Positions 1 to 9,281 of a stretch of 55,804 nt of DNA are shown piece by piece. Position 1 is the first letter of the stretch, and every line of letters starts with the position of its first letter. Source of the stretch: Chloroflexota bacterium (lineage in GTDB: Bacteria > Chloroflexota > UBA6077 > JACCZL01); NCBI GenBank assembly GCA_030447245.1, contig JAUJPG010000035.1, positions 1 through 55,804 on the forward strand, in the 5' to 3' direction. The position numbers and the translations under genes were made by a program. The notes beneath the pieces were generated by a model that made no database searches, was not told the origin of the DNA, and saw only the letters and a list, made by a program, of their open reading frames with translations.

Positions 1-507
<507 letters not shown>

Positions 508-639
508 AATTGCCAAGAGCTGTTCGCCCTTAGCGATCTTGCTGGATCGCTGTTTCCCCACCACTCTTCGATTGTTAAGGTGCCCCACGCCCACCGGCCA
601 CCCGATTGCTCGACCAGCCTAGACCCGGCGCGGACTATT

Positions 640-669
640 AGTATACGACGGCCTCGCGGCCCCCGTCAA
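640..669 (-). promoter_or_regulatory. Probable rRNA operon promoter
   Basis: On the minus strand TTGACG (669-664) is followed after 18 bases by TATACT (645-640), a near-consensus housekeeping promoter. Transcription would start near 633, giving a leader of about 125 nt before the 16S 5' end at 507. It lies downstream of the terminator at 719-750, so the rRNA unit is insulated from cobO. Confidence 0.72.
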
Positions 670-718
670 GGATCGGTGCAAGTCAGCGGACGCTTTTCCG
701 AAGGTGGTTCGAAGGGAC

Positions 719-750
719 AAAAAACCCAAGCGCCTCGCGGCAAACTTGGG
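719..750 (-). terminator. Rho-independent terminator after cobO
   Basis: Read on the minus strand, CCCAAG (750-745) pairs with CTTGGG (730-725), with an inner GCC/GGC pairing, and six T follow directly (724-719). It lies between the cobO stop (985) and the rrn promoter, so it should end the nrdJ-cobO transcript before the rRNA unit. Confidence 0.8.
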
Positions 751-984
751 GTTCTGATCTTCGGAACCGCGCGGCGTCACCGCCGTGCTCTTCGGAACCT
801 CGCCCTACTGCTCTCCCGTCCTATTCGCTTACTCGAGCGGTCACCCGCCCTGCCGCGCGGACTTTCTGGCGGCCCTGCTCTCAGGAGCCCATCCTCGCGA
901 CGGCGGAATGATAGTCCGACCATTGACCAACTGTCAAGGGCGCTGGGATGGTCAAGCGGCGGAGCGGAGCGGGCCGGCGCTCGC

Positions 985-1572
985 CTAGTAATCGAGTCCC
1001 TTGCGGGCCTGGTGGCCCTCGTCGAACGGATGCTTCAGCTTGACCATCTCGGTTGCCAGATCGACCTCCGGCAACAGCGTGTCGATGAACCGCTTCTGGG
1101 CATCGTGGCCGGTGAGCAGCAGGTTCAGGGCGTGCGGCTTGCCGCGGATCACCTCGAGCACCTGCTCCAGGTCGATCTGCCCCTGGTCGACGGCGCCAAG
1201 GATCTCGTCCAGGATGACGAGCTGGTACCCGCCCGAGGCGATCTTCTCCTGAGCCAGCCGAAGCCCCTGCTGGGCCGCTTCGCGGTGCTCCTCCATGCTG
1301 AACGTGTCGCCGAAGATGTTGACGAATCCAATCCCGGTCGAGATGACTTCCAGGTCCGGCGCGAGCCGCCTGGCCCCGGCAATCTCGCCCATCGGCTCGC
1401 CCGGCGGCCACTCGCCCATCTTGGTGAACTGGATCATCGAGACCTTCCAGCCTCGACCAACCGCGCGCAGCGCCACCCCGAACGCCGAGGTGGTCTTGCC
1501 CTTGCCCTCGCCGGTATACAGCAGCACCTGGCCCTTGACCCCCTTCGGGCGCCCACTCGCCGCGCCGGCCAT
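985..1572 (-). CDS. cobO: Cob(I)yrinic acid a,c-diamide adenosyltransferase (CobO/BtuR type)
   Basis: Cytoplasmic enzyme that moves the adenosyl group of ATP onto cob(I)alamin or cob(I)yrinic acid diamide, giving adenosylcobalamin. The 195-residue product has the usual family length. It has a P-loop GEGKGKTT at residues 21-28, the family segment VSMIQFTKMGEW, and VILDEI as the Walker-B-like strand. The ATG at 1572 is chosen over an upstream start because GGGAGG lies five bases before it and the P-loop then sits at the usual distance. The gene follows nrdJ on the same strand, and NrdJ needs exactly this cofactor. A U-tract terminator follows at 719-750. Confidence 0.94.
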   Translation of the reverse strand: MAGAASGRPKGVKGQVLLYTGEGKGKTTSAFGVALRAVGRGWKVSMIQFTKMGEWPPGEPMGEIAGARRLAPDLEVISTGIGFVNIFGDTFSMEEHREAAQQGLRLAQEKIASGGYQLVILDEILGAVDQGQIDLEQVLEVIRGKPHALNLLLTGHDAQKRFIDTLLPEVDLATEMVKLKHPFDEGHQARKGLDY

Positions 1573-1654
1573 CGTCGCCTCCCACCCGCGAAGTGCTCCA
1601 GGATAGCAGGGCGCCGCGCGAGCTGTGGCGCCGGCGTATGCTCGAACGACGAGA

Positions 1655-1678
1655 GCCCGGAGCTTCGAAGCTCCGGGC
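1655..1678 (-). other. Perfect palindrome between nrdJ and cobO
   Basis: A 24-bp perfect palindrome can fold into a 10-bp GC-rich stem with a TCGA loop. It lies in the 222-bp gap between the nrdJ stop and the cobO start. No run of T follows on either strand, so it is a weak terminator, attenuator or mRNA-processing hairpin and not a classic intrinsic terminator. Confidence 0.5.
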
Positions 1679-1794
1679 CCTTCGTCCGCGCCAGTGAACA
1701 CGCATACTGGCACGCGCCGTGCGCCCGTCGCGTGACGGCGACCACCGCCCTTGTCGCCAGAGTGGGCCGCGGCTAGAGGCCCATCACGCGCCGG

Positions 1795-4380
1795 TCAGCA
1801 TTTCGAAAACCCGCAATTCAGGCACTTGCTGCAGCCTTCTTCGAAGGCGAGGGTGTTGTGGCAGTCCGGGCAGAACTCGCCGCTGCTCGCCTGCAACGGG
1901 AGTTGAAGCTGCTCTTGCGGGACGGCCGCGTGGCCGGGCTGCGCGAGCGCGGACCCGGCCTGGGCCAGGTGCGTCTCGATCACCTTGGCCAGCGCATCCG
2001 GCAGCGAGCGCGCCCGCCGCGGGCCGAGGCCCCAACTCGTGCTGCCGCCAATTCCGCGCAGTCGCCGAGCGACCTCGCGCAACCGGGCGTGCGCGCTCAT
2101 GTTCGACGGCAGGCCCAGCACCAGCGAGGCCAGCTTGCCGATCGCCACCGACATCGCGGCCATGTCCGAGCCAGTCTTGCCCTGGTTCACGAACAACTCG
2201 AACGGCTCGCCTCGATCGTCGTGATTGACCGTGACGTACGCCGTGCCAAGCGGCGTCTCCTCCTGGTAGGTCGTGCCTTGCAGGACCTTCGGCCGCTCCT
2301 TGACGGTCACCGGCCGGGCCGGCGTGGTCGGGAGGGAGGGGACCTGGTGACCGCCACCGCTCCCAATGTGGAGGACGCCTTCCTTGGAGCCGTCACGGTA
2401 GACGGTGATCCCGTTGCAGCCCAGCTCGTACGCCAGACGGTAGGCCTTCTCGACGTCGGCGACGGTTGCATCGTGTGGCAGGTTGATCGTCTTGGAGACG
2501 GCGTTATCGGTGTGCTTCTGCCAGACGGCCTGCATCCGGACGTGCCACTCGGGGTCGATGTCGTGCGACGTCCCGAACACCCGCTGCCAGTGTTCCGGCA
2601 CGCCCTCGACGCCGCGGACCGAGCCATTGTGCCGAACCGCGACGGCCAAGTCGTCGGTCCAAAAGCCAGCGTAGCGGGCCGCGTGTTCCAGGTAGGGGTT
2701 CGTCTCCAGCTTGAGCGCGCCATCGAGCGAGCCACGGCGGTCGAACACCAGGGCGAAGATCGGCTCGACCCCACTCGAGCAGCCGGCGATGATGCTGATC
2801 GTGCCGGTCGGCGCGATCGTCGTCACGGTCGCGTTACGCCGCGGGCGCCCGTCCTTATAGATGCTACGCGACCAGTTCGGGAACGGTCCGCGGATCTCGG
2901 CCAGGCGGCACGACTCGTCGTGCGCCGCCTGGTTGATCAGCCGCATCAGCTCTTCGCCCAGCTCAAGGGCATCCTGGCTGTCGTACGGCATCTCGAGCAG
3001 GATCAAGAGGTCGGCCCAGCCCATCACGCCCAGGCCAATCCGCCGATTCGCCTTGACTACCTCGTCGATGGTCTGGTCCGGGTACGGGTTCGTCTCGACG
3101 ACGTCGTCCAGGAAGCGGACCGCGATCCGCGTCGACCGCGCCAGCCGGTCCCAATCAATCTGGTCCCGCCAGTGCGGCTTGATCTCGCCGAGCGCGGTCC
3201 CACTGCCGCCATCGAGCTGGTAGCCATTGATCCCGTTGGCGTGACCATTGGCGGCGCCGGCGTCGCCATTGTTGGCGAGCACGGACCCGTTCGCGCGTCC
3301 ATTGCGAACATCCCACGCCACCGGCGTTCGGAGGAACCTGGCCAGGTTGATCGACCCGAGATTGCAGGCCTCGTTCGGATACAGCGGCTGTTCCCCGCAA
3401 GGATTTGTCGCTTCGACCGGCCCCATGTGCGGGACCGGGTTGGCCGGCCCGGCGTTGATGCGGTCCAGGAAGATGATGCCCGGGTCGCCCGTCTCCCAGG
3501 CGTTGTTGACCATGCGGTCCAAGACGTCGCGGGCGCGGAGCTTGCCGGTCGTCTGGCCACTGCGCGGGTTGACTAGCTCGTATTCGCCGTCGCGCGCCAG
3601 GGCTTCCATGAAACGATCGGTGACGCCGACCGAGATGTTGAAGTTGCTGATCTGGCTCTCCAGCAGCGCCCGCTTCAGTGTCATCCGCTGGGCATCGTTC
3701 AGGTACGGGGCGACGGCGTCGTGGGCCTGCTGGTGGCGCTCGTTCAGCTCCTTCTTGCAGTCGATGAACTTCAGGATGTCCGGGTGATCCACCTTCAGGA
3801 TCCCCATGTTCGCCCCGCGCCGAGTCCCGCCCTGCTTCACGCTCTCGGTCGAGGCGTTGTAGACCTCCAGAAAGGAGACCGGTCCGCTGGCCACCCCGCC
3901 GGTCGAGCCGACGACGTCACCGCCCGGCCGCAGCCGTGAAAAGGCGAAGCCGGTCCCGCCGCCAGACTGGTGGATCAGCGCCGCCCGCTTATTGGTCTCG
4001 AAGATCTCGTCCATCGAGTCCGGGACCGGAAGGACATAGCAGGCCGAGTACTGCAAGCCGTTGTTCTTGCCAGCGTTCATGAGCGTCGGCGAGTTGGGCA
4101 GGAACTCGCCGCTGGCCATCATCAGGTAATAGTCGCGGCGGACCTGCGCGGCGACCTCGGGGCCATCGAATTTCTCAGTCCCGCGGCTGATGTCGGCCGC
4201 CACGCGCCAGAAGCCGCCGCCGGGCGTCTCGAGGACCTTGCCGCCCTCGCGTCTGAGATATCGCTTCTCCAGGACGATCCGCCCGTTCTCGGTCATGTCC
4301 GGATCGGGTAGGTCCCGCGGCTGCCTGAACACGCCATCCGCAGCCACTCCGGCGACCGCCTCCCCTAGCTCCTGCGACAT
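1795..4380 (-). CDS. nrdJ: Adenosylcobalamin-dependent (class II) ribonucleoside-diphosphate reductase
   Basis: Reduces ribonucleotides to deoxyribonucleotides using adenosylcobalamin as radical source, so it works with or without oxygen. The 861-residue protein has the catalytic NPCGEQPLYPNEACN segment (Cys near residue 328), the partner Cys in SACYVLPV (near 114), PTGTISI, and a C-terminal Cys cluster (CPDC, CSKC, final FSKC) that passes electrons from thioredoxin. The ATG at 4380 is preferred: GGGGGAG lies six bases upstream, whereas the longest frame starts with a GTG inside an NrdR box. Residues about 357-392 form an Asn/Gly/Ala-rich low-complexity insert. cobO follows on the same strand. 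No class I or III RNR gene is present in the window. Confidence 0.95.
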   Translation of the reverse strand: MSQELGEAVAGVAADGVFRQPRDLPDPDMTENGRIVLEKRYLRREGGKVLETPGGGFWRVAADISRGTEKFDGPEVAAQVRRDYYLMMASGEFLPNSPTLMNAGKNNGLQYSACYVLPVPDSMDEIFETNKRAALIHQSGGGTGFAFSRLRPGGDVVGSTGGVASGPVSFLEVYNASTESVKQGGTRRGANMGILKVDHPDILKFIDCKKELNERHQQAHDAVAPYLNDAQRMTLKRALLESQISNFNISVGVTDRFMEALARDGEYELVNPRSGQTTGKLRARDVLDRMVNNAWETGDPGIIFLDRINAGPANPVPHMGPVEATNPCGEQPLYPNEACNLGSINLARFLRTPVAWDVRNGRANGSVLANNGDAGAANGHANGINGYQLDGGSGTALGEIKPHWRDQIDWDRLARSTRIAVRFLDDVVETNPYPDQTIDEVVKANRRIGLGVMGWADLLILLEMPYDSQDALELGEELMRLINQAAHDESCRLAEIRGPFPNWSRSIYKDGRPRRNATVTTIAPTGTISIIAGCSSGVEPIFALVFDRRGSLDGALKLETNPYLEHAARYAGFWTDDLAVAVRHNGSVRGVEGVPEHWQRVFGTSHDIDPEWHVRMQAVWQKHTDNAVSKTINLPHDATVADVEKAYRLAYELGCNGITVYRDGSKEGVLHIGSGGGHQVPSLPTTPARPVTVKERPKVLQGTTYQEETPLGTAYVTVNHDDRGEPFELFVNQGKTGSDMAAMSVAIGKLASLVLGLPSNMSAHARLREVARRLRGIGGSTSWGLGPRRARSLPDALAKVIETHLAQAGSALAQPGHAAVPQEQLQLPLQASSGEFCPDCHNTLAFEEGCSKCLNCGFSKC

Positions 4381-4445
4381 ACCGCTCTCCCCCAACATCG
4401 GGTTGTCGTGCGCGTTGGAGACGACGCCTCCTTTGGCGGCCCCTT

Positions 4446-4492
4446 GCACAACATCTTGTGTACCTCAGTAAGGATGCCACAACATGTTGTGT
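4446..4492 (-). promoter_or_regulatory. Tandem NrdR boxes upstream of nrdJ
   Basis: Two 16-bp near-palindromes (4446-4461 and 4477-4492), the second with core ACAACATGTTGT, match the NrdR box consensus. Their centres are 31 bp apart, three helical turns, as is usual for paired NrdR operators. A TTGACG on the minus strand at 4499-4494 could be the -35 element, placing the boxes over the core promoter. NrdR is an ATP/dATP-sensing repressor; its gene is not in this window. Confidence 0.85.
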
Positions 4493-4634
4493 CCGTCAAC
4501 AGGTGTGCAGAGCGTCGAGACGCCCTTCCTGGTCGAACAGGTGTTCCGTCAAGCTGGGCGTACGTTCCGGTCAGATCAGCGCACATAGAACGTCCGGCAG
4601 GTGGTGCTCGGGCAGCTAGAAGCCGCAAGCTCGA

Positions 4635-6662
4635 CTAGATCAGGACGATCCGAATCGTGTCGGCGATCACCACCCCGTCGGCCTGGTTGGTTAGCTCCAC
4701 GCGGCAGGGCGAGCCGACCGACAGGGGCACCCGCGCCAGCTCGACCCAGCGGCCGCCGCCTTCGCGCTGGTTGACCTCGGCCGCGGCGAGCGGCTGCCCG
4801 ACCGCGGAGATCGTGAAGCGGGCGTTCGTCGCGCGGTCGGTGCCTTCGGTCCAGCAGGCCAGCACGCGGTAGGTCCCGTCTTCAAGCACGTCGAGCGTCC
4901 ACGCGAACGCCGCCAGGTCGCCGGGCGGCTCGGAAAACTCGTAGTCGGCGGCGTTGAACCCGAGGACGTTGGTCGAGCGCTGCCACGAGCCCTGACGCGC
5001 CGTCCGGTCGCCTTCGGCGTTGTCGACGAGGACGTGACGGTCCACGAACAGGGGCCAGCGCGCGGCGTAGAGGCCCTCGCGCCCGCCCGGCCCGCGCGCA
5101 CGGACGTGGAGCGTGTAGGAGCCGTGGGCGTCCGGCGCCAATGGATAGCTCGCGGCTCGCTCGCGCGACCAGGGGCTCCAGGTCGGCCGCTCGTCGGGTC
5201 CGTAGCCGCTCAGCGGGATGATCCGGTCCGGCTCGCCGGACAGCCGCCAGCCCTCGAGCCGCGTGCTGAACTCGACCGCTCCTTCCAGCCCGTCCCAGCC
5301 GAAGACGAGGTCAGTCGGCCAGACGCTGCGATCCTCGGGACCCCGGACGATCCGCGCGCGCGGGCCGGGCGGGCCGAGGCGGGCGGCGACCTGGGCGCGC
5401 AGCTCCGGCAGGCGCGCGTACACGCGGTCGCCGGGGCATTCGGTCGGCACGCCGTCGCGGTGGCCGCACACTTGAGCCAGGTCGTCGCGCCAGAGGGCGT
5501 CCTCGCCCCCCCGACTTCGCGCGCGCAGAAAGGCGGTCCGCTCGGTCGGGTCGAGTCCATGGCGCGACGCCTCGAACGCGAGCGCCTCCTCCAGCGTCTG
5601 GAGCGCCGATTCGCTCGGCTCGGCGTCGGTGAACGTGCCGAGCAGGGCGATGCCGACCGAGCCGTAGTTGTAGCCGAAGACGTGGCCGGCCACGACGTCA
5701 CGGCTGAGCACCTCGCGGTCGAGCGGGCCGGGCTCACCTTCGCGGCCCCGGCGCCCCTCGTAGGCCTGGCCGCGGTTGTCGATCAGCAGGTGGTAGCCGA
5801 TGTCGCCGAAGCCCTGGGTGATCGCGTGGTAGGTGTAGATCGCGCGGACCTCGGCCGCCGGGTCGGGCTGCTCGTTGTCGGTAGCCGTGTGGTGGACGAC
5901 CAGCAGCTTCGGCGCGACGAACGCCCGCGGCCACTGGTCCTCGCCGTCGACGAAGCGGATCGACTCGTCGGCGCCCCACCCCTCGCGGGTGATCACCCGA
6001 CCCAGAAACGCCTTGCTCCCCAGGGCCGGGCTGGGCACGTCCGGCCCCGTTCGCCCGGACGACGGCCCCCGCGCGTCCAGGTAGGTGAGCGCAACGCGCC
6101 GCACCGCGGCCGTGTCGGTGCCGTGTTCGGCGAACGTCACCCGGTACTGGAGCCACCGCCCGAGCCGCCCACCAACCAGCGCGCCGAACGTCTCGGCCTC
6201 CGCCCCGAGCTCCGAGCTGATGCGCTCGGACCCGTGCGCCTCGGCCTGGACCTGGCGCCAGCTGGTCCAGGTCGCGCCGTCGCGACTGGACCGCAGCTCG
6301 ACCTGGAGCCCCCGCTGACTGCCGCCGTCGGTCCGCCAGTGGACGCCGACGTGCGAGCAGGCGAAGTCAATCGGGAGCGGTTCGGACGTAAATCGCCCGC
6401 CGACCCGCTCGGCGGCGATCGACCAGCCATCCCCACCCGCCCGGGGCAGTTGGACCCTCTCGGCCAGTCCGGCCCGAAAGTCGGCCCCGGATTGGACCAC
6501 CTCGCCCAGCCGAACCTGGACCGGCGTCTCGGCGACCGGCTGGGCTCGGGCGATCGAGGTCTCCCGCCGTTGGGCCAGCGCCCCGAGGCCGATCGCGACG
6601 GCCGCGCCGGCCAGCCGCCTCACGAACGCCCGCCGCCCGACCTGCCCCCGCGCCTGCTCCAT
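4635..6662 (-). CDS. Tat-exported N-acetylmuramoyl-L-alanine amidase with C-terminal golvesin-like domain
   Basis: Predicted peptidoglycan amidase that cleaves the bond between MurNAc and L-Ala. The 675-residue protein begins with a twin-arginine signal (RRAFVRR at residues 10-16, then a hydrophobic stretch). The amidase_2/PGRP domain spans roughly 220-420: VVHHTATD (His257/258), GYHLLID, and CGHRDGVPTECPGD (second zinc His near 401). The last 120 residues (VDNAEGD, GSWQRSTN, then ADTIRI at the end) resemble the golvesin/Xly carbohydrate-binding-like domain. The ATG at 6662 has GGAGGG five bases upstream and puts the Tat motif at the N-terminus. It appears to be a single-gene unit. Confidence 0.88.
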   Translation of the reverse strand: MEQARGQVGRRAFVRRLAGAAVAIGLGALAQRRETSIARAQPVAETPVQVRLGEVVQSGADFRAGLAERVQLPRAGGDGWSIAAERVGGRFTSEPLPIDFACSHVGVHWRTDGGSQRGLQVELRSSRDGATWTSWRQVQAEAHGSERISSELGAEAETFGALVGGRLGRWLQYRVTFAEHGTDTAAVRRVALTYLDARGPSSGRTGPDVPSPALGSKAFLGRVITREGWGADESIRFVDGEDQWPRAFVAPKLLVVHHTATDNEQPDPAAEVRAIYTYHAITQGFGDIGYHLLIDNRGQAYEGRRGREGEPGPLDREVLSRDVVAGHVFGYNYGSVGIALLGTFTDAEPSESALQTLEEALAFEASRHGLDPTERTAFLRARSRGGEDALWRDDLAQVCGHRDGVPTECPGDRVYARLPELRAQVAARLGPPGPRARIVRGPEDRSVWPTDLVFGWDGLEGAVEFSTRLEGWRLSGEPDRIIPLSGYGPDERPTWSPWSRERAASYPLAPDAHGSYTLHVRARGPGGREGLYAARWPLFVDRHVLVDNAEGDRTARQGSWQRSTNVLGFNAADYEFSEPPGDLAAFAWTLDVLEDGTYRVLACWTEGTDRATNARFTISAVGQPLAAAEVNQREGGGRWVELARVPLSVGSPCRVELTNQADGVVIADTIRIVLI

Positions 6663-7120
6663 CGTGACCCTCCACTGCCTCTCTCGGACGGTCCACGGTA
6701 GGGTACTCGGCGCCCGCGGGTCAATAGCGGTTCGTTCCCACACGCCCTTGAGTGGTCATGTCCACCGTGAGCCGGCGCGGATCGGCGCCTGGACCCTTCG
6801 GGCGGCACCGAGCGCCGAGGGGCACGCGAACCCCGTCCTCGACAGCGAGCCGGACCGCCTCTACCCGGAGGAGAACCGCGAGGTGACGTCCGAAATCGCT
6901 GAGCGTGGGGCTGTGATTGGTGCCGATGCATGCTCCTGGGGGGCAATGACCGGCCGCGACGCCGCTGCCAGTGCGGATGGCACTGCACGCGGGTGAGGCC
7001 GACCCCCGCGCCGGCCACCGACCACCCGTGGCGCCGGTCCCTGGGGGTGACAAAATCCCGGCACACGTACCGGTGACATGCTCTCCGCATGTGCACACAG
7101 AAGCTGGGGCGGCTTGACGG
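6663..7120. other. Intergenic region without a recognisable gene
   Basis: About 460 bp between the divergent amidase and GH76-like genes. Open frames exist on both strands but their products look like translated GC-rich noise, with no domain and no convincing ribosome site. The promoters of both flanking genes should lie here; I could not pick one confidently. Confidence 0.5.
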
Positions 7121-8920
7121 ATGTCCCTCGTGGCCGTACATTGGGCCGCAGGTGACGAGCTCGGGGGGCCGTTGAAGAAAGCGCTGCTGGCCGCGGTTCG
7201 CGTCGTGGTGCTGCTCGTCGTGCTCACGCCGACTGGCGCGACCGCTGCCCAAACGGAAGACCCGGTGGGGGTGGTCGCCGCTTTTGAAGCCGCGCTGGAC
7301 GCCGGCAACGTCGAAGCGGCGCTCGCCCTGTTGGCCGACGACGCCGTGGTCACAGCCCAGTCCGGCGTGTACCGGGCCAAAGGACCGATCCGCGGCTACC
7401 TGGAGGGCCTGGTGGCGCAGAATTACCACGCCGAGGTCGACAGCCGCGACGTGGCCGCGGACACGGTGACCACGCGCGGCCGCGCCTCCCTCGACGACTG
7501 GCGGCGACTGGGGGTGGCCCCGCTCGAGGTGGTCGCGGAAGTGGTCGTGCGGACGGGGAAGATCCGGACGCTCAGCGCCGCCCTCACCCCGGCGGCCGCG
7601 GCGCGGCTGCAGGCGGCTCAGGCCCGCGTCGCGGCCACGCCCGCGCAGCTGCCCCGCGTGGCGCCCCGTGCGGCAACTGAGGCAGGAGGGCGGCTCCAGG
7701 GAGCCACGGCGACGCAGGCAACCACCCGGGCCCGCCTGCGGGTGCTCGGCGACGCTGCAAGCTGCGCCGAGGCGCGCTTCGTGTCCTACCGCCGCAGCGA
7801 TGCCGAGCCCGAGATCGTCGACCAGTGGTACGTCGCCGCCCAGCTCTGGGCCGACGCGATCCTGTTGTCGGCCGCCACGGCCCCCGGCGGACCGCGGCTA
7901 CCCTCCGGGTGGGGCGAGGCCGAGGCACGCTGCCACCTGGACAAGGCCTTCATCTTCCTCGACCGCCTCTGGGACGATGCGACCGGCGGGTACTACCCGC
8001 GCTCCAACCCGGCCGGCACGTCGGTCGAGCGCGCCCTGCGCCACACCGACGACAACTCCCTGGCCGGCCTGGCCCTGCTCTCGGCCGCCGAGGTTGCGCC
8101 GGATCCCGCGTCGCGGCAGCGGTACCTGCACGCGGCGCAGCGCGAGGCGGAATTCCTGATTGGAAGCGGCCTCTGGGATGGAACGTTCGGCGGCGGCTTC
8201 TGGTGGAACACCGACAAGGGCGCCGTGCCCGAAGGCAAGCCAGCCCAGAGCAACAGCCTGGCCGCCATGTTCTTCGCCCGGCTGTACGATACGACCGGCG
8301 TCGACACCCACCGCACCTGGGCTCTGCGGACGCTCCTCTGGCTAGACACCATCCTGTACGACCCGACCCGACAGCTCTACCGTTGGGGCGTGAGTCACGC
8401 CGACCCGGCCGGTCGGCTGGGAACGGTCGTCCACGACCGCTACTTCAACTACGACCAGGGCATCGCGATCGAGGCGCAGCTGCTGGCCGCCAAACTGGAC
8501 CGCGACCCGAATCGCCTGACCCGGGCCCGGGCCGTCGGCCGGGCGCTCCACGCGACGTTCTGGGGCCGCGAGCGGGGCGGGTACAACCTGGAGTTGGGGA
8601 TCGAGCAGGTCTACACCGCGTTCGCGGCGTGGGCGAGCCTGGGGCACCTCGCCCTGTACAACAGCGACGGCGACGCCCGATGGCTGGAGATGGCCCGGCT
8701 CAATGCGGACGCGCTCGCCGCGTCCCTGCGCGAGCCGGACGGCGGCTACGCCTATCGCCACTACCACTGCGTCGATCGGGGGGCGCCCGGATGCGAGAGC
8801 GGACTGTTTCCCTGGGTCGTCGACCGCGCCCGGGATACGGCCGCGCAGGCACTGATGCAGCATCTCCAAACGGCCCTCGGACAGCATGTCGGGCCCAGCC
8901 CTCCGTCGCGGGGGCGATGA
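7121..8920 (+). CDS. Secreted protein: NTF2-like domain fused to GH76-like (alpha/alpha)6-barrel
   Basis: The 599-residue product has a signal peptide (Lys-Lys near 19-20, hydrophobic core, cleavage after TGATAA near 43). A SnoaL/NTF2-like domain follows at about 47-150 (DPVGVVAAFEAALDAGNVEA, then ADDAVV). The rest, about 205-590, resembles glycoside hydrolase family 76 and related alpha/alpha-barrel enzymes: KAFIFLDRLWDDATGGYY, TDDNSLAGLALL, GGFWWNTDKG, FNYDQGIAIEAQLLA. Paired acidic residues of alpha-1,6-mannanases are only partly apparent, so catalytic activity is uncertain. A TTG at 7172 with GGGGGG just upstream would give a more standard signal peptide and may be the real start. The substrate is unknown. 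Confidence 0.72.
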   Translation: MSLVAVHWAAGDELGGPLKKALLAAVRVVVLLVVLTPTGATAAQTEDPVGVVAAFEAALDAGNVEAALALLADDAVVTAQSGVYRAKGPIRGYLEGLVAQNYHAEVDSRDVAADTVTTRGRASLDDWRRLGVAPLEVVAEVVVRTGKIRTLSAALTPAAAARLQAAQARVAATPAQLPRVAPRAATEAGGRLQGATATQATTRARLRVLGDAASCAEARFVSYRRSDAEPEIVDQWYVAAQLWADAILLSAATAPGGPRLPSGWGEAEARCHLDKAFIFLDRLWDDATGGYYPRSNPAGTSVERALRHTDDNSLAGLALLSAAEVAPDPASRQRYLHAAQREAEFLIGSGLWDGTFGGGFWWNTDKGAVPEGKPAQSNSLAAMFFARLYDTTGVDTHRTWALRTLLWLDTILYDPTRQLYRWGVSHADPAGRLGTVVHDRYFNYDQGIAIEAQLLAAKLDRDPNRLTRARAVGRALHATFWGRERGGYNLELGIEQVYTAFAAWASLGHLALYNSDGDARWLEMARLNADALAASLREPDGGYAYRHYHCVDRGAPGCESGLFPWVVDRARDTAAQALMQHLQTALGQHVGPSPPSRGR

Positions 8921-9281
8921 CCGCTCCGAGCCTGGCGGCCCCGCAGTGCTGCCGACGCGGCGAGACGCTGCAGGGGAGGCACCGGCCGCCGTGAGGTGGG
9001 CGGGCACCGCTCTGCGCCGCGGGGGCCGGCGCGGCCGGTCTGGGCAGGAAACCGTGGCCTCGAGGTCGGGGTCGCGGCGCAGGGTGGTTCCCATGGATCG
9101 CGGGTGGACCCCCCACGCCGTCTACAAGCAGCCTCAAGTCACGCCATGCCGCAAGCTGGCTAACTCATGGAGCTGACGAGCTAGACTCGCCCAGGTCGGC
9201 AGGCCCAGAGCAGCCGACCAGTGGCGTCAGTTGAACAGTGTGGCGGGGCAAAGTACGCCCCTGGGCCTGGGCACGGGGACC
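8921..9281. other. Intergenic region without a recognisable gene
   Basis: About 360 bp between convergent genes. I see no conserved frame, RNA gene or repeat, and no terminator with a T-run. Confidence 0.5.

Noticed and set aside
1858..3576. A 572-codon plus-strand frame inside nrdJ
   Set aside because: Fully antisense to a well-conserved gene; composition is that of reverse-frame GC-rich DNA.
5034..6701. A 555-codon plus-strand frame inside the amidase gene
   Set aside because: Antisense shadow of the amidase, no family features.
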